The position numbers and the translations under genes are program-made. Below, in pieces: positions 1 to 8,442 of a stretch of 41,853 bases of DNA. The stretch spans positions 1-41,853 of the IMG/VR virus record IMGVR_UViG_3300013136_000016, one strand, 5' to 3'. Position 1 is the stretch's first letter. Each line of letters opens with the position of its first letter. Source of the stretch: a virus. Below the pieces are notes generated by a model. The model had not been told where the DNA came from. It searched no databases and worked only from the letters and a program-made list of their open reading frames with translations.

Positions 1-591
1 GTTCTTCAAGCAAAGAAGTTCGAGCTAAACAAACGACAGGAATGCTTATCCCTTGCTCTGTCACTGGGCTGCACGCATTACCTTTCGATGGACGCTGACG
101 AGTTCTATCGTGAATCTGAATTCTCCGAAGCTAAAAAGCAAATAGAATCTGAGAACTTAGATGCTACTGCAGTCAACTACATCAATTACGTGACTCCGAC
201 TCTGCATCGTGGTTATTCTCGGTGGTTGGTTCCATTCATTTATCGGATCACTCCACGAACTCGACATCACGTGATGCAAACTCATTTTTCCGGCATAGAT
301 CCAACTCGTGGAATGATAGACGATTCTTACGTTAAATGGAAGGTATTCGATAAGGAAACAATATCCATGCACCACATGGAAATGCTGAGAAAGGATCTTA
401 CTGGTAAGTACTTGGCTTCTAGCAGGTTCTTTCCAAATAGGGCTCTTCTGCCGATCTTGGAAAAGGACGTTAGGGAATCGGTTGGTACAGGCATCCTAAA
501 ATTCACAGCTTCTCATTTGGGAGATACAAGCAACCCAAAGGACGGCCATCAATTATTCGAATGTGATAATGAATTTGGATTGGTCGTTTAG
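1..591 (+). CDS. Glycosyltransferase-like protein, 3' part
   Basis: The reading frame is open from the first base, so the gene begins outside the window; the ATG at 88 is internal. The run GCTHYLSMDADEFY has the look of a GT-A fold glycosyltransferase, with a DxD-type metal and sugar-nucleotide site (DAD) after a short hydrophobic strand. Later parts (TPRTRHHVMQTH, SGIDPTRGMIDDS) are not diagnostic. In T4-like phages such enzymes modify DNA, capsid or host surface sugars; the substrate cannot be read here. The end overlaps the 3' end of the convergent baseplate gene by 4 bases and I see no terminator hairpin between them. Family call is inference from one motif. Confidence 0.6.
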   Translation, partial: VLQAKKFELNKRQECLSLALSLGCTHYLSMDADEFYRESEFSEAKKQIESENLDATAVNYINYVTPTLHRGYSRWLVPFIYRITPRTRHHVMQTHFSGIDPTRGMIDDSYVKWKVFDKETISMHHMEMLRKDLTGKYLASSRFFPNRALLPILEKDVRESVGTGILKFTASHLGDTSNPKDGHQLFECDNEFGLVV

Positions 592-1394
592 AATTTACTA
601 ATGGTAACCGATCTGGAAAGCACCATTGGCTTCGCAGCTTCGACAGCGGCGGTCATTGCTCCAGCAGAAGCCGGCATCTTCAAGTCTATTGTGCTAGCCA
701 TCACCTTTAGTAGGGCGAATAACGGTTCTCCAAGGACTGCACTGTTCTGTATCGAACTTGGTCCCAATACCGTGTTTTGACCGTCAATGTGAACCGTTTT
801 TGCTGAAACGGTTGCTTTGGAACCAGTCGTTACCCTTACTTCTGAATCGGAAACTATTCGAATAACGTTTCCTTCGAGTGCGATTGTCGAAAGGTCGTCC
901 TTGTGTTCAATGATTATGTTAGAAGTATCGTTGTCTATACGGACAAACGATTTCTTAAGTTCCATCTGCAAACCAATCTGCTTATCGAACCAGAACTTTA
1001 TTTCTTCATCCCCGTCGAAGAGAATGAAATGCGCACCTTCGTATTTCTTTCCTCCCTTTCTTAATTGTTCCTTGATGTCCTCTCCTATTTCTTGGATTTG
1101 AAAGTACTCTGGAGAGTATATGTCTCCAGTTGAGAACCTCACCTTGACGATGGACCCAACTTTTGGAATTGATATTGCCCCACCCCTAGCATCTTGACCA
1201 AAGAACATCGGTTTTCCGACTGGTACTGCCCACGGAATATGTTCAACTTCCAGATCGTCGAATACTGAAAAGACTCGAACCCTGCATCTGCCCTCGTACT
1301 GAGGATCGTCAATGTCTTCGACTTTTCCTAAGTAAGTAGAAACGAATGTTTCTTCTCCTGGTAAACCAGTTATGTCATCTGTTTGGTATTTCAT
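588..1394 (-). CDS. Baseplate hub/spike protein, gp5-like (OB fold plus needle)
   Basis: The 268-residue protein starts with a region typical of the gp5/VgrG OB fold: YLGKVEDIDDPQYEGRCRVRV, then IPWAVPVG, then GSIVKVRFSTGDIYSPEYF. This pattern (path through 'DP...GRcrVRV', 'PWA.P', 'G..V.V.F..Gd...P.y') is how these domains usually read. The second half is short alternating strands (FVRIDNDTSNIIIEH, LEGNVIRIVSDSEVRVTTGSKATVSAKTVHI), expected of a trimeric beta-helix needle. T4 gp5 also carries a lysozyme domain; none is seen here, so this is the short, lysozyme-free form. It is the last gene of a baseplate operon and follows the repeat protein by 12 bases. It would sit at the tip of the tail tube and puncture the outer membrane. 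Confidence 0.8.
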   Translation of the reverse strand: MKYQTDDITGLPGEETFVSTYLGKVEDIDDPQYEGRCRVRVFSVFDDLEVEHIPWAVPVGKPMFFGQDARGGAISIPKVGSIVKVRFSTGDIYSPEYFQIQEIGEDIKEQLRKGGKKYEGAHFILFDGDEEIKFWFDKQIGLQMELKKSFVRIDNDTSNIIIEHKDDLSTIALEGNVIRIVSDSEVRVTTGSKATVSAKTVHIDGQNTVLGPSSIQNSAVLGEPLFALLKVMASTIDLKMPASAGAMTAAVEAAKPMVLSRSVTISKF

Positions 1395-1406
1395 GCTTTA
1401 TTCTAC

Positions 1407-3233
1407 TTAGTTTGAATTTTCGGATTCTGGATAAACGTCCCCAATTTCCGAAATTTCTTCTGGTTTTGATTCGTCAGGATAAACGTCTCCGAGATCTTCA
1501 GCTGGTTTTGAAGGTTCTGAATCGGGATAAGCATTTCCTATTTCCGAAGCTTCTACTTCAACTGGATCAGTTGGATACGCATCTCCCATATCGGAAACAC
1601 TAGGACTTGCTGGTTCTTCTGGATAAACATCGCCTATTTCTGCGATCTGATCGGTTACTGGATCTATTGGATACGCATCTCCCATGTCGGAAACTGCTGG
1701 AAGCAACGGGTCGTCCGGATAAACGTCTCCTATGTCGCTAACTGATGGAGTTGCCTGATCAGCATAGAGATCTCCCATGTTGGAAACTTGAGGAGGCGGA
1801 GGTTCAGTAGGATAAACGTCACCGATCGTCGAAGTCGGAGGAGCTGGCGGTTCGTCAGGATAAATGTCTCCAATGTTTGATGTTGCCGGATTAGGCGGCT
1901 CAGTTGGGTAAATATCGCCGATCGTATTCACCGGCAATCCTGGAGGTTCCGTAGGATAAATGTCCCCAATATTTTGAACTTCCTGGGTAACTTCGTCCGG
2001 ATAAAGATCTCCCATGTTAGCTACCGGTGGACCAGGAAGTACGGTTGGGTAAATGTCTTCAATTCCAGCGATTGGCGGAGTTACGGGTTTATTTGGATAC
2101 ACAGTACCTATTGCGGTAACATCGGCTCCAGCCGGTTGGTCAGGGTAAACATCTTCATTGAGATTGCTTACCAACGGAGGTCCTACTACCGGATTTCTTC
2201 CGGTCAGATTTCCGCTGACATTATTGAAATCCGTCATGAATTCGTTGAACCCGGTGTAAGCATTGCCTATCACCTTGGTTTCTACGATAGTTTGTATTTC
2301 GTTGAGCACTGACCCCACGATTGCTCCTGGCAATCTCGTAGCAGTTTGCATGAATCTAGTTATGGAACTGTTCAACGAGTCTAATGCTCCTGAAAACATT
2401 CCCATTTGACGGAACGACTGAGCCTCAGAAAGCGAAACAGGTTCCTGAATGACCCATCCAACGTTTATGTTGAACGATGGTGCGAACGATTTTTCTTCCG
2501 TCGAAATCTTGTGATCTGACTGGCTTCCTCCCATGAATCCGCTAAAATCGAACTCGCACATCTTGCATCTGAATTGAACGATCCTTAGCCCGGAAACGAG
2601 ATCATTTTCGTCCGTCTTGTAAAACTGCCCGGATCTATCGACAATGTCCCTAATTTCGACCAAATCGATTACCATGTCGAACCATCTAAGGTTTTCCGGA
2701 ACTCGGTAAGACAATCTTTCTTGGTCGTAAATTGCATACCTGTAATTCTCGGCCATTTCGGTGAGTGGCTGCTTTATCGAATCCATGCAATTAACGATAA
2801 GCGCGGTCTTTTGATTTCCCTCTTTCACCCTATGCATCGATTTCCAAAGATCGCCAATTCCCTGAATAGACTGGAAGTACCATGGAGAATCCTGAACTTG
2901 TTTTAGTTTGACTTTGAACTGTTTCAGTGCTAATTGAGGATCCGTTCCTGCTGTGAATGGGTATCCTCGGTAGTACTCGTTTAACCAGGTTTCCGTCGAA
3001 TACTCGACCACTTCGTTCTGATTGTTGGGTCGTATTGTCGTATCCCTAGAAACTACTTCTAATGCTGGGTCCCTCAATAAACTCGAATTGGTTAGACCGT
3101 CAAACTGTGGATACTGTTCGGCTGGAGGAAAGAAGTCGATCCTAAACGTTAGGAACACAGGATCTTGAAAATCATCGACTGATGATTTTATGAATAGGTT
3201 GGTCTTCTTAATTTCTTCTATTCCCTTTGCCAT
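1407..3233 (-). CDS. Baseplate/tail-tube protein with long 16-residue repeat tail
   Basis: 608 residues in two parts. Residues 1-356 look like a globular tail protein (FLTFRIDFFPPAEQYPQFD near the start; a later MCEFDFSGFMGG segment) and lie in the baseplate operon between the hub and the gp5-like spike, so a baseplate or tube-end role is likely. Residues 357-608 are 16 tandem units of 15-16 residues with consensus IGD[IVLA]YP[TD][ED]P, rich in Pro, Asp and Glu. Such a tail is expected to be extended and very acidic. The ATG overlaps the preceding gene's stop by one base. I do not recognise the whole architecture; the structural role rests on context. Confidence 0.65.
   Translation of the reverse strand: MAKGIEEIKKTNLFIKSSVDDFQDPVFLTFRIDFFPPAEQYPQFDGLTNSSLLRDPALEVVSRDTTIRPNNQNEVVEYSTETWLNEYYRGYPFTAGTDPQLALKQFKVKLKQVQDSPWYFQSIQGIGDLWKSMHRVKEGNQKTALIVNCMDSIKQPLTEMAENYRYAIYDQERLSYRVPENLRWFDMVIDLVEIRDIVDRSGQFYKTDENDLVSGLRIVQFRCKMCEFDFSGFMGGSQSDHKISTEEKSFAPSFNINVGWVIQEPVSLSEAQSFRQMGMFSGALDSLNSSITRFMQTATRLPGAIVGSVLNEIQTIVETKVIGNAYTGFNEFMTDFNNVSGNLTGRNPVVGPPLVSNLNEDVYPDQPAGADVTAIGTVYPNKPVTPPIAGIEDIYPTVLPGPPVANMGDLYPDEVTQEVQNIGDIYPTEPPGLPVNTIGDIYPTEPPNPATSNIGDIYPDEPPAPPTSTIGDVYPTEPPPPQVSNMGDLYADQATPSVSDIGDVYPDDPLLPAVSDMGDAYPIDPVTDQIAEIGDVYPEEPASPSVSDMGDAYPTDPVEVEASEIGNAYPDSEPSKPAEDLGDVYPDESKPEEISEIGDVYPESENSN
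1410..2165 (-). repeat. Tandem 48-bp coding repeats (16 units)
   Basis: The 3' 756 bases of the preceding gene encode about 16 units, mostly 16 residues (48 bases) long and two of 15. Nearly all contain the core GD-x-YP. Third positions and the Pro-rich half differ between units (for example IGDIYPTEPPNPATSN against MGDAYPTDPVEVEASE), so protein sequence is conserved more than DNA. Confidence 0.9.
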
Positions 3234-4783
3234 TATACAACGACTTTATTTTCGGCCGTAGGAATCATCCAATGCCGCCTCGATAAACAAACGTTCGTTT
3301 GGAATTTCCCATCGTAGTAAGAATAATCGACTGACCGTACATAGTAAAAATCGCTCAGCGATTGGTCGAGCACCATTGCTTGAGGTTTGTTATCTATAGC
3401 AGGGATTCCGGTTTTTATCGGATTCAGAATAGGATTATTAGTTCCATCGTCTGCCATGCTATTTGCCAATATTGCTGTTTGCTTGCTCATGTAAATATTG
3501 ACCTTCACCCTATTTCCTCTCATCACGTTCACACTGAATCCAGGAAGAGTGACGTTCAGTATGTTCTTTTCGGTTTCCAACCAGTTGTGGTGGTTCAATA
3601 ATTCTGCAAATTTGTACGATGCATGCGCATTGCTGTAGTCTATTCCGCTCCATACTCCAGTCGTAATCGCTGGGCCATTTCCCATGTCTTCGCTGGACGG
3701 ATTTGCGAATTCTGGAATAGCTGCAGTTTGCGGGGCCATTCCATCATTCGTGACGGTCGACGTAAGTGGTTCGGTGAAATACACGCGAAAGTTAACATCG
3801 TCCTGTTTTTTGGGATCTCCGTTAGCTCCGTGCTCGTACCAGTAAACGTACTTTCTTATCGCATGGCTCTTCAGTATGTCACCGTGATTGCTATCGATTG
3901 AGAAATCCGAAATGTAGAATTCGGTTTGCACTGCTTCCGGATAATTTGTCAAAATGATCGGTACTTCAATCTCTTCGTCCACCTTCTGTTCTGGGTCTTG
4001 CCTACGCTTATCGATTATTGTTTGGTCGATAGCTTGCCAGCCCTTATCGATTTCCTTGTCCCTACTGAACTGTTTTTCGACATTGACGAAATTCAGTATG
4101 TAGTATCGATCGATGAAAATATCGAAGAAATTACTGTCATCACGGTACGAGAATTTTCCAACCTGTTGCAAGAACGATTTGTACGTGTAATTCGGAAGGA
4201 TCCAAGTCATCGTATCGTTCATTCCTTCTGGCTGATTATTAGCAAAGCCCAATTGTAATTCTTCAGCTACTTTTTGAAGAACTTGTATGGATGACATGTT
4301 GGGATAAGCTTTCGAATAATTTCCATGAAGGTATGGAACGTTCAATTCGCCGCTCAGGGTATACATGATCGAAGTCGAATTAGGAATCGGCATGGATGAA
4401 ATCGAAGTTATCAAAAAATCGGCTGCCATGGATTTCAATTTCTTGAGCGGAGATTGAATGAAAACGCTGACGATAATGTTGGATAGAGGGTATCCCCTAG
4501 AAGTGAAAATGTATCCGTTGTCCATCAAAGTTACTGATATTCTCGGAATCAAATCGTCCTGCCATATACTTAGGGCCTTTAACGTATGCTTCGTCAGTTT
4601 GATCTTCCCTATGTGAACGATAGGTTCCATCATACCGGCTCTCTGCCTAAATCCCGAAACTTCGCCGTCGAATAGCTTACGATTTGCATCTTTAGCTTTG
4701 CTGCTTTCGAAATCGGCGTACTCGATGATAGTCGGTCGTATCTTTGGAGTTGACCGGACTAATATTCTATTCTGTTCGGCCAT
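3233..4783 (-). CDS. Baseplate hub protein, gp27/gpD-like
   Basis: 516 residues. The text has the feel of the tail-hub family (T4 gp27, Mu gp44, P2 gpD): an early strand-rich domain (GKIKLTKHTLKALSIWQDDLIPRISVTL), a domain with IQVLQKVAEELQLGF followed by WILPNYTYKSFLQQVGKFSYRDD, which is the usual 'helix then Q-S-Y-x-E-F-L' type LysM-like part of hubs, and late strands (LPGFSVNVMRGNRVKVNIYM) with a VDYSYYDGKFQTNVCLSRRHW ending. It is directly followed by the repeat protein and the gp5-like spike and preceded by the gp53-like protein, which is the expected neighbourhood for a hub. Assignment to gp27 rather than another hub subunit is inference. Confidence 0.65.
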   Translation of the reverse strand: MAEQNRILVRSTPKIRPTIIEYADFESSKAKDANRKLFDGEVSGFRQRAGMMEPIVHIGKIKLTKHTLKALSIWQDDLIPRISVTLMDNGYIFTSRGYPLSNIIVSVFIQSPLKKLKSMAADFLITSISSMPIPNSTSIMYTLSGELNVPYLHGNYSKAYPNMSSIQVLQKVAEELQLGFANNQPEGMNDTMTWILPNYTYKSFLQQVGKFSYRDDSNFFDIFIDRYYILNFVNVEKQFSRDKEIDKGWQAIDQTIIDKRRQDPEQKVDEEIEVPIILTNYPEAVQTEFYISDFSIDSNHGDILKSHAIRKYVYWYEHGANGDPKKQDDVNFRVYFTEPLTSTVTNDGMAPQTAAIPEFANPSSEDMGNGPAITTGVWSGIDYSNAHASYKFAELLNHHNWLETEKNILNVTLPGFSVNVMRGNRVKVNIYMSKQTAILANSMADDGTNNPILNPIKTGIPAIDNKPQAMVLDQSLSDFYYVRSVDYSYYDGKFQTNVCLSRRHWMIPTAENKVVV

Positions 4784-4784
4784 G

Positions 4785-5507
4785 TTATACTAGTTTATTT
4801 TTTATCAAAGTTTCTTTGAGTTTCGCTCTGGAAACTGGTTCTGGACAATCTTCTTTCTTCACGTTCGTAACGTCTGACCCAAATATGATCTTTCCATTGG
4901 CCAGTTTAACTCCACTGTCCAATGCTAAGTTAGGCGGAACTGGAGCAGTATTTGCCACCTGGTAAGCAGAGGTGAGTGGACCAGTCCCGGAATAATTACC
5001 TCCCTGAAGAATAGTGGACAACTGTCCGTTGAAACCGGTAAAATTACCACTCTTGAGAAGCATTTCCAATTTCGCTAAGTTCCCATTAACTGCATTTCCT
5101 CGTTGCAACAAGTAAGCCAATCTAGCTTTGTCCTTTCTTGTTTTAGGAGCAAGGACCAAATTAGCCGATTTCTTTCTGGTACCGGTTAATCCAGAAAGAC
5201 TTGCAACACTACTGAATTTCGCTAGATCTTCGGAGCTTGGGATCCTTAGGATGTCTCCGACGTTTATTGAAAATGGATTGGAATAACCGTTATATTTCAA
5301 AAGGAGGTCAGCATAACTTTGATCCTGGTAGAAGTAATTAGCAATGAGATCTGGCCGCATGGCAGTTTCTTCCGAAACGACGTATGCTTTTCCAGTGTTC
5401 AATCTCACTCCAAGGAACGATACTGCCCTACGGATTAGATCCACGACCACGTCACCGTTTGGTTTGGTGAAGTACAGTTTATTCGATAATGTCTTTAAGT
5501 TAAGCAT
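4785..5507 (-). CDS. Baseplate wedge protein, gp53-like with LysM domain
   Basis: 240 residues. Residues about 50-90 read MRPDLIANYFYQDQSYADLL followed by KYNGYSNPFSINVGDILRIP. This is the signature of T4 gp53 and other phage LysM-type baseplate proteins: 'D.ia...YgD..yw.lll..N.i.dPf.i..Gd.L.iP'. The protein joins neighbouring baseplate wedges in T4. The rest is low complexity with a basic stretch (GTRKKSANLVLAPKTRKDKA). One base separates its stop from the next gene's start, so the genes are translationally linked. Confidence 0.75.
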   Translation of the reverse strand: MLNLKTLSNKLYFTKPNGDVVVDLIRRAVSFLGVRLNTGKAYVVSEETAMRPDLIANYFYQDQSYADLLLKYNGYSNPFSINVGDILRIPSSEDLAKFSSVASLSGLTGTRKKSANLVLAPKTRKDKARLAYLLQRGNAVNGNLAKLEMLLKSGNFTGFNGQLSTILQGGNYSGTGPLTSAYQVANTAPVPPNLALDSGVKLANGKIIFGSDVTNVKKEDCPEPVSRAKLKETLIKNKLV

Positions 5508-5515
5508 TGCTACTG

Positions 5516-7555
5516 TTAGGTTTTATCGGACGCTCTATCGAAGTACAGCCATAGCATCGAATCGTCCATTTCTCCAATTTTACTTATGTCGGCTGAAGAT
5601 TTTCCGCTACCGTCCGCGAAATTGTATCTGTACGCTCTTCTTATTCTACTACGGTACCTTTCGAAAGAACTTGCGCCAACTGATTGAGTTATGCTGTCAA
5701 TTTCGGTTTGTGATAGGCCCTTAGCCATAGCAGACCATTCAGTGTTATTAACTTCACCGAACGTATCGTTTGCCGAAGAAGGATTACGCATTTTGTTATA
5801 CATAAGTTTAGCTTCTCCAAGGTTAAACATTCTTTCAATCGAAGCTTTATCCCTAGGTTTTCCTTGTGCTAATCTTACAGTAAATGTGCAACCCGTCGGA
5901 AAATCATCAGGCCCCATTTCTTCATCGAATTTGAGCGAACAATTGCTGCATACTAAATCTCCCATTGTAAGAATTGGGTTCATTGGATTTCCAACTACTA
6001 GATGCCATTCACCGATTGGTCTATCAGACAATGCAGATTTTACCGAAATCAATTTAGGGATTGCATCAGCTAGCAAAGAAGCAGTACCTGCTTGAATAGT
6101 TTTTGTTGCGGCTTCTCCTAATTTGCTCATATCTCCAGTTGTAGCACCCTTAAGAATATCTGCGCTAGCGTCAACGGTTTGCGACATAGCCTTTTTTACA
6201 GCATCAATAATCGGTGACATTTGCTGTATGAAATCTGATAAATTACCATTGAATCTCGTTCCCCAATCCGTAAGTAATTTTCCTAAAGTTTGAGTCGTTG
6301 TTTCATCAAATTTTACTCCAAGTCTAGGAAAATATCTTGCTAGCTGACCAAGAAATTGAGCGTCATTGTACGTTAGATTCAAGAAGCTCGCAATTAAATC
6401 CAGGGCAATTATTTTTGGGCTCAATCCATTGAATGATCTGAATGAATAATGAAAGCTTATTGTGAATGGATTGCTCCAACCATCTTGCATTCCACGAGCT
6501 CTCCTAGTTGAGCTGTTTATCACGTTAACTGGACCGTATATCCTATTCCAATACGGACCTTCTGCCGTATACAGTTTCCTTGAGTATTCCTGCAGTCTTG
6601 CTTCCTGTTTACTTAATTGCTGAAGCTGGGCATCGTCTCCATTCAATCCAACGTAAATTGATTGAATTGCTCCTGATAATTTCTCTAGCCCAGGGATTTT
6701 ATCGAAAACATTCGCAATGTCAGTCAATGTGACTTCGTTACCTTCGATCATTTGTGGTTCGTCGATCGTCAGTGTTTCCCAACGCATTCCCCAGTTCATC
6801 ACACCGATGTTTGAAAGAACATTGTCTGTGCCTTCACCGAACCATGTAACAGCTTGAGCAATCGGAAATGGATTCTTTTTTCTGGGGGCTCTTAGCAAAT
6901 CGTCTATTGGAAATGGGTATCGCCTTAGTGTTATGAGGCGGTTGTTCGGAATCTTTCCGTAGTTCTTGCAGAACATGAAATCCGTCATTGCATAAGGTTG
7001 AAAACCAGTAACGCTGTCCATCGATTGAGTCTTTGACCAATCTATTATCGTGCTTGCCGTTGGATTCGCAAGCGTGGAAGCGTTTTTGATTGCATAACTA
7101 GCACGTGATCGTCGATATTGATCTAATAACGAAACATTGTCTCTGATTGCTTGTTTAACACTATCGGTTGGCAAATTTTTTGCCATTGTAACTTCTAGCG
7201 TTTGTTGGTCAATTTTAAGTTGATTCTCTATTCCGGATTCAACAAGATCGTTTAATCTTGCAGTTTCATCATGCGGATCAACTTTATTTTTAGAAGCGTA
7301 ACCGATGAAATGCGCATCTGGCTGATAGATTGCTCCATTGATGAATTTGGAGTACTTGAAGATTGAGAACTTGTTAAATATCGAGTCCACATCGGCCGAT
7401 ATTAAGGACCCGCCAGAGGAACTTTTATCCTTCTTGTAGTCTTCGGACAAGTTCAGGACCAAATCTTCCTTTGGAACTTTAGATAAAGCTTCCAGGTAAT
7501 TTATTCCGCTGAAAATTTCGCTGACCAGGTAATTGGGTTTATTCACTACGCTCAT
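5516..7555 (-). CDS. Large virion structural (tail/baseplate) protein
   Basis: 679 residues, first gene of the baseplate operon and preceded by a late-promoter-like element. A late segment, GDLVCSNCSLKFDEEMGPDD followed by FPTGCTFTVRLAQGKPRDK, is typical of large tail or baseplate proteins of T4-like jumbo phages, where the 'G-ddfPt-v-f-v-l-a-grprd' pattern recurs. The middle contains RLITLRRYPFPIDDLL and WGMRWETLTIDEPQ. No enzymatic motif was seen. The exact subunit cannot be named from sequence alone. Confidence 0.6.
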   Translation of the reverse strand: MSVVNKPNYLVSEIFSGINYLEALSKVPKEDLVLNLSEDYKKDKSSSGGSLISADVDSIFNKFSIFKYSKFINGAIYQPDAHFIGYASKNKVDPHDETARLNDLVESGIENQLKIDQQTLEVTMAKNLPTDSVKQAIRDNVSLLDQYRRSRASYAIKNASTLANPTASTIIDWSKTQSMDSVTGFQPYAMTDFMFCKNYGKIPNNRLITLRRYPFPIDDLLRAPRKKNPFPIAQAVTWFGEGTDNVLSNIGVMNWGMRWETLTIDEPQMIEGNEVTLTDIANVFDKIPGLEKLSGAIQSIYVGLNGDDAQLQQLSKQEARLQEYSRKLYTAEGPYWNRIYGPVNVINSSTRRARGMQDGWSNPFTISFHYSFRSFNGLSPKIIALDLIASFLNLTYNDAQFLGQLARYFPRLGVKFDETTTQTLGKLLTDWGTRFNGNLSDFIQQMSPIIDAVKKAMSQTVDASADILKGATTGDMSKLGEAATKTIQAGTASLLADAIPKLISVKSALSDRPIGEWHLVVGNPMNPILTMGDLVCSNCSLKFDEEMGPDDFPTGCTFTVRLAQGKPRDKASIERMFNLGEAKLMYNKMRNPSSANDTFGEVNNTEWSAMAKGLSQTEIDSITQSVGASSFERYRSRIRRAYRYNFADGSGKSSADISKIGEMDDSMLWLYFDRASDKT

Positions 7556-7576
7556 CGAATCGTGTTCCTATTTTTG

Positions 7577-7586
7577 GTTATTTATT
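7577..7586 (-). promoter_or_regulatory. T4-like late promoter element (AATAAATAAC)
   Basis: On the minus strand the sequence is TGTAAATAAATAACC. The start codon of the large structural gene lies 21 bases downstream. Same element and similar spacing as before seven other minus-strand genes; T4 late promoters have TATAAATA at -10. Confidence 0.65.
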
Positions 7587-7707
7587 TACAGACAAACACG
7601 AATGACATGGGAAGAGCCATTCACCATCGGATGAATCAGAAACGATTCGATTATTGAAATGAAGTAACTAGTGATCGATAGGTTTGGTGTCACCTGGAAT
7701 CATCCGA

Positions 7708-8442
7708 TCATCTCGTGGAATCAAGATCAGGATTAGGTATAGCTTTCCACCGACGTTCTGCATCCCCGCCTGTTCCCCTAGCTAACTGTACTGTGATAGC
7801 TTTCTGTTTTAGGTAGGTCAAAGCTTCATCGTACTCTCCGTCATTCACCAAGTTCTGAATTTCCGTTCCGTCCGATTCAGACAATTTTACTCTGTATACG
7901 ATCGGCCAACGCTGAGGATTAGCTTGAGCTCTCATCTTTAACATTCTGATGATGCTGTTGTACTTCTTTCTTTCCGAAGTATTCCTTCCCTCTTCGGGAA
8001 GAAGTCCAGCTTTGAAGAGAGTGTCAAAATCGACCCAATCGGCCAATGATTCAGGTTCCTCGATGAAAGAATCGATTCCTAGACAATCGGCCAGACCGAA
8101 GTACCATTTTTCCTGTGGAACTGCAATCGATTCGTTGAATGCTGCAAACGATGTTATTGCTTTAGAATTATTCACTTTTTCGTAAACTTCGTCTTTTTCG
8201 TCTCGTTCACGATACGGTTCCAAATTGTCGCCGTACAGACCGGGAATCACGCTAACGTTTTCGTCGTTCAATTCTATTGCATTGGCTAACGTGACTTCGT
8301 ATCGCTTGACGTCTGGTTCGTACCTCGTTGAGTACACCTCGCTAACTTTCGCTTTTGCCCCGGCAATAGCTTGAAACAGTTCGCTCTTTAATTCTTCGCC
8401 GGTCGCTTTTATCTTAACGACATCATCGACATTAAATTCCAT
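7708..8442 (-). CDS. Hypothetical protein with capsid-targeting-like motif
   Basis: 244 residues, no recognised domain. Residues 96-105 read ITSFAAFNES, one copy of the F-x-x-F-(x)-N-E motif seen in many proteins of this window. The N-terminal half may be a small beta domain (MEFNVDDVVKIKATGEE); the C-terminal half is helical and ends in RWKAIPNPDLDSTR. Its start overlaps the end of the upstream 540-residue gene by 11 bases, so the two are co-expressed. A head or core role is inferred only from the motif and the neighbour. The stop is TGA. Confidence 0.6.
   Translation of the reverse strand: MEFNVDDVVKIKATGEELKSELFQAIAGAKAKVSEVYSTRYEPDVKRYEVTLANAIELNDENVSVIPGLYGDNLEPYRERDEKDEVYEKVNNSKAITSFAAFNESIAVPQEKWYFGLADCLGIDSFIEEPESLADWVDFDTLFKAGLLPEEGRNTSERKKYNSIIRMLKMRAQANPQRWPIVYRVKLSESDGTEIQNLVNDGEYDEALTYLKQKAITVQLARGTGGDAERRWKAIPNPDLDSTR

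Noticed and set aside
1410-2165. CRISPR or DNA-level direct repeats
   Set aside because: The periodicity is in the protein (48-base units that differ at DNA level), with no identical repeats and unique spacers.
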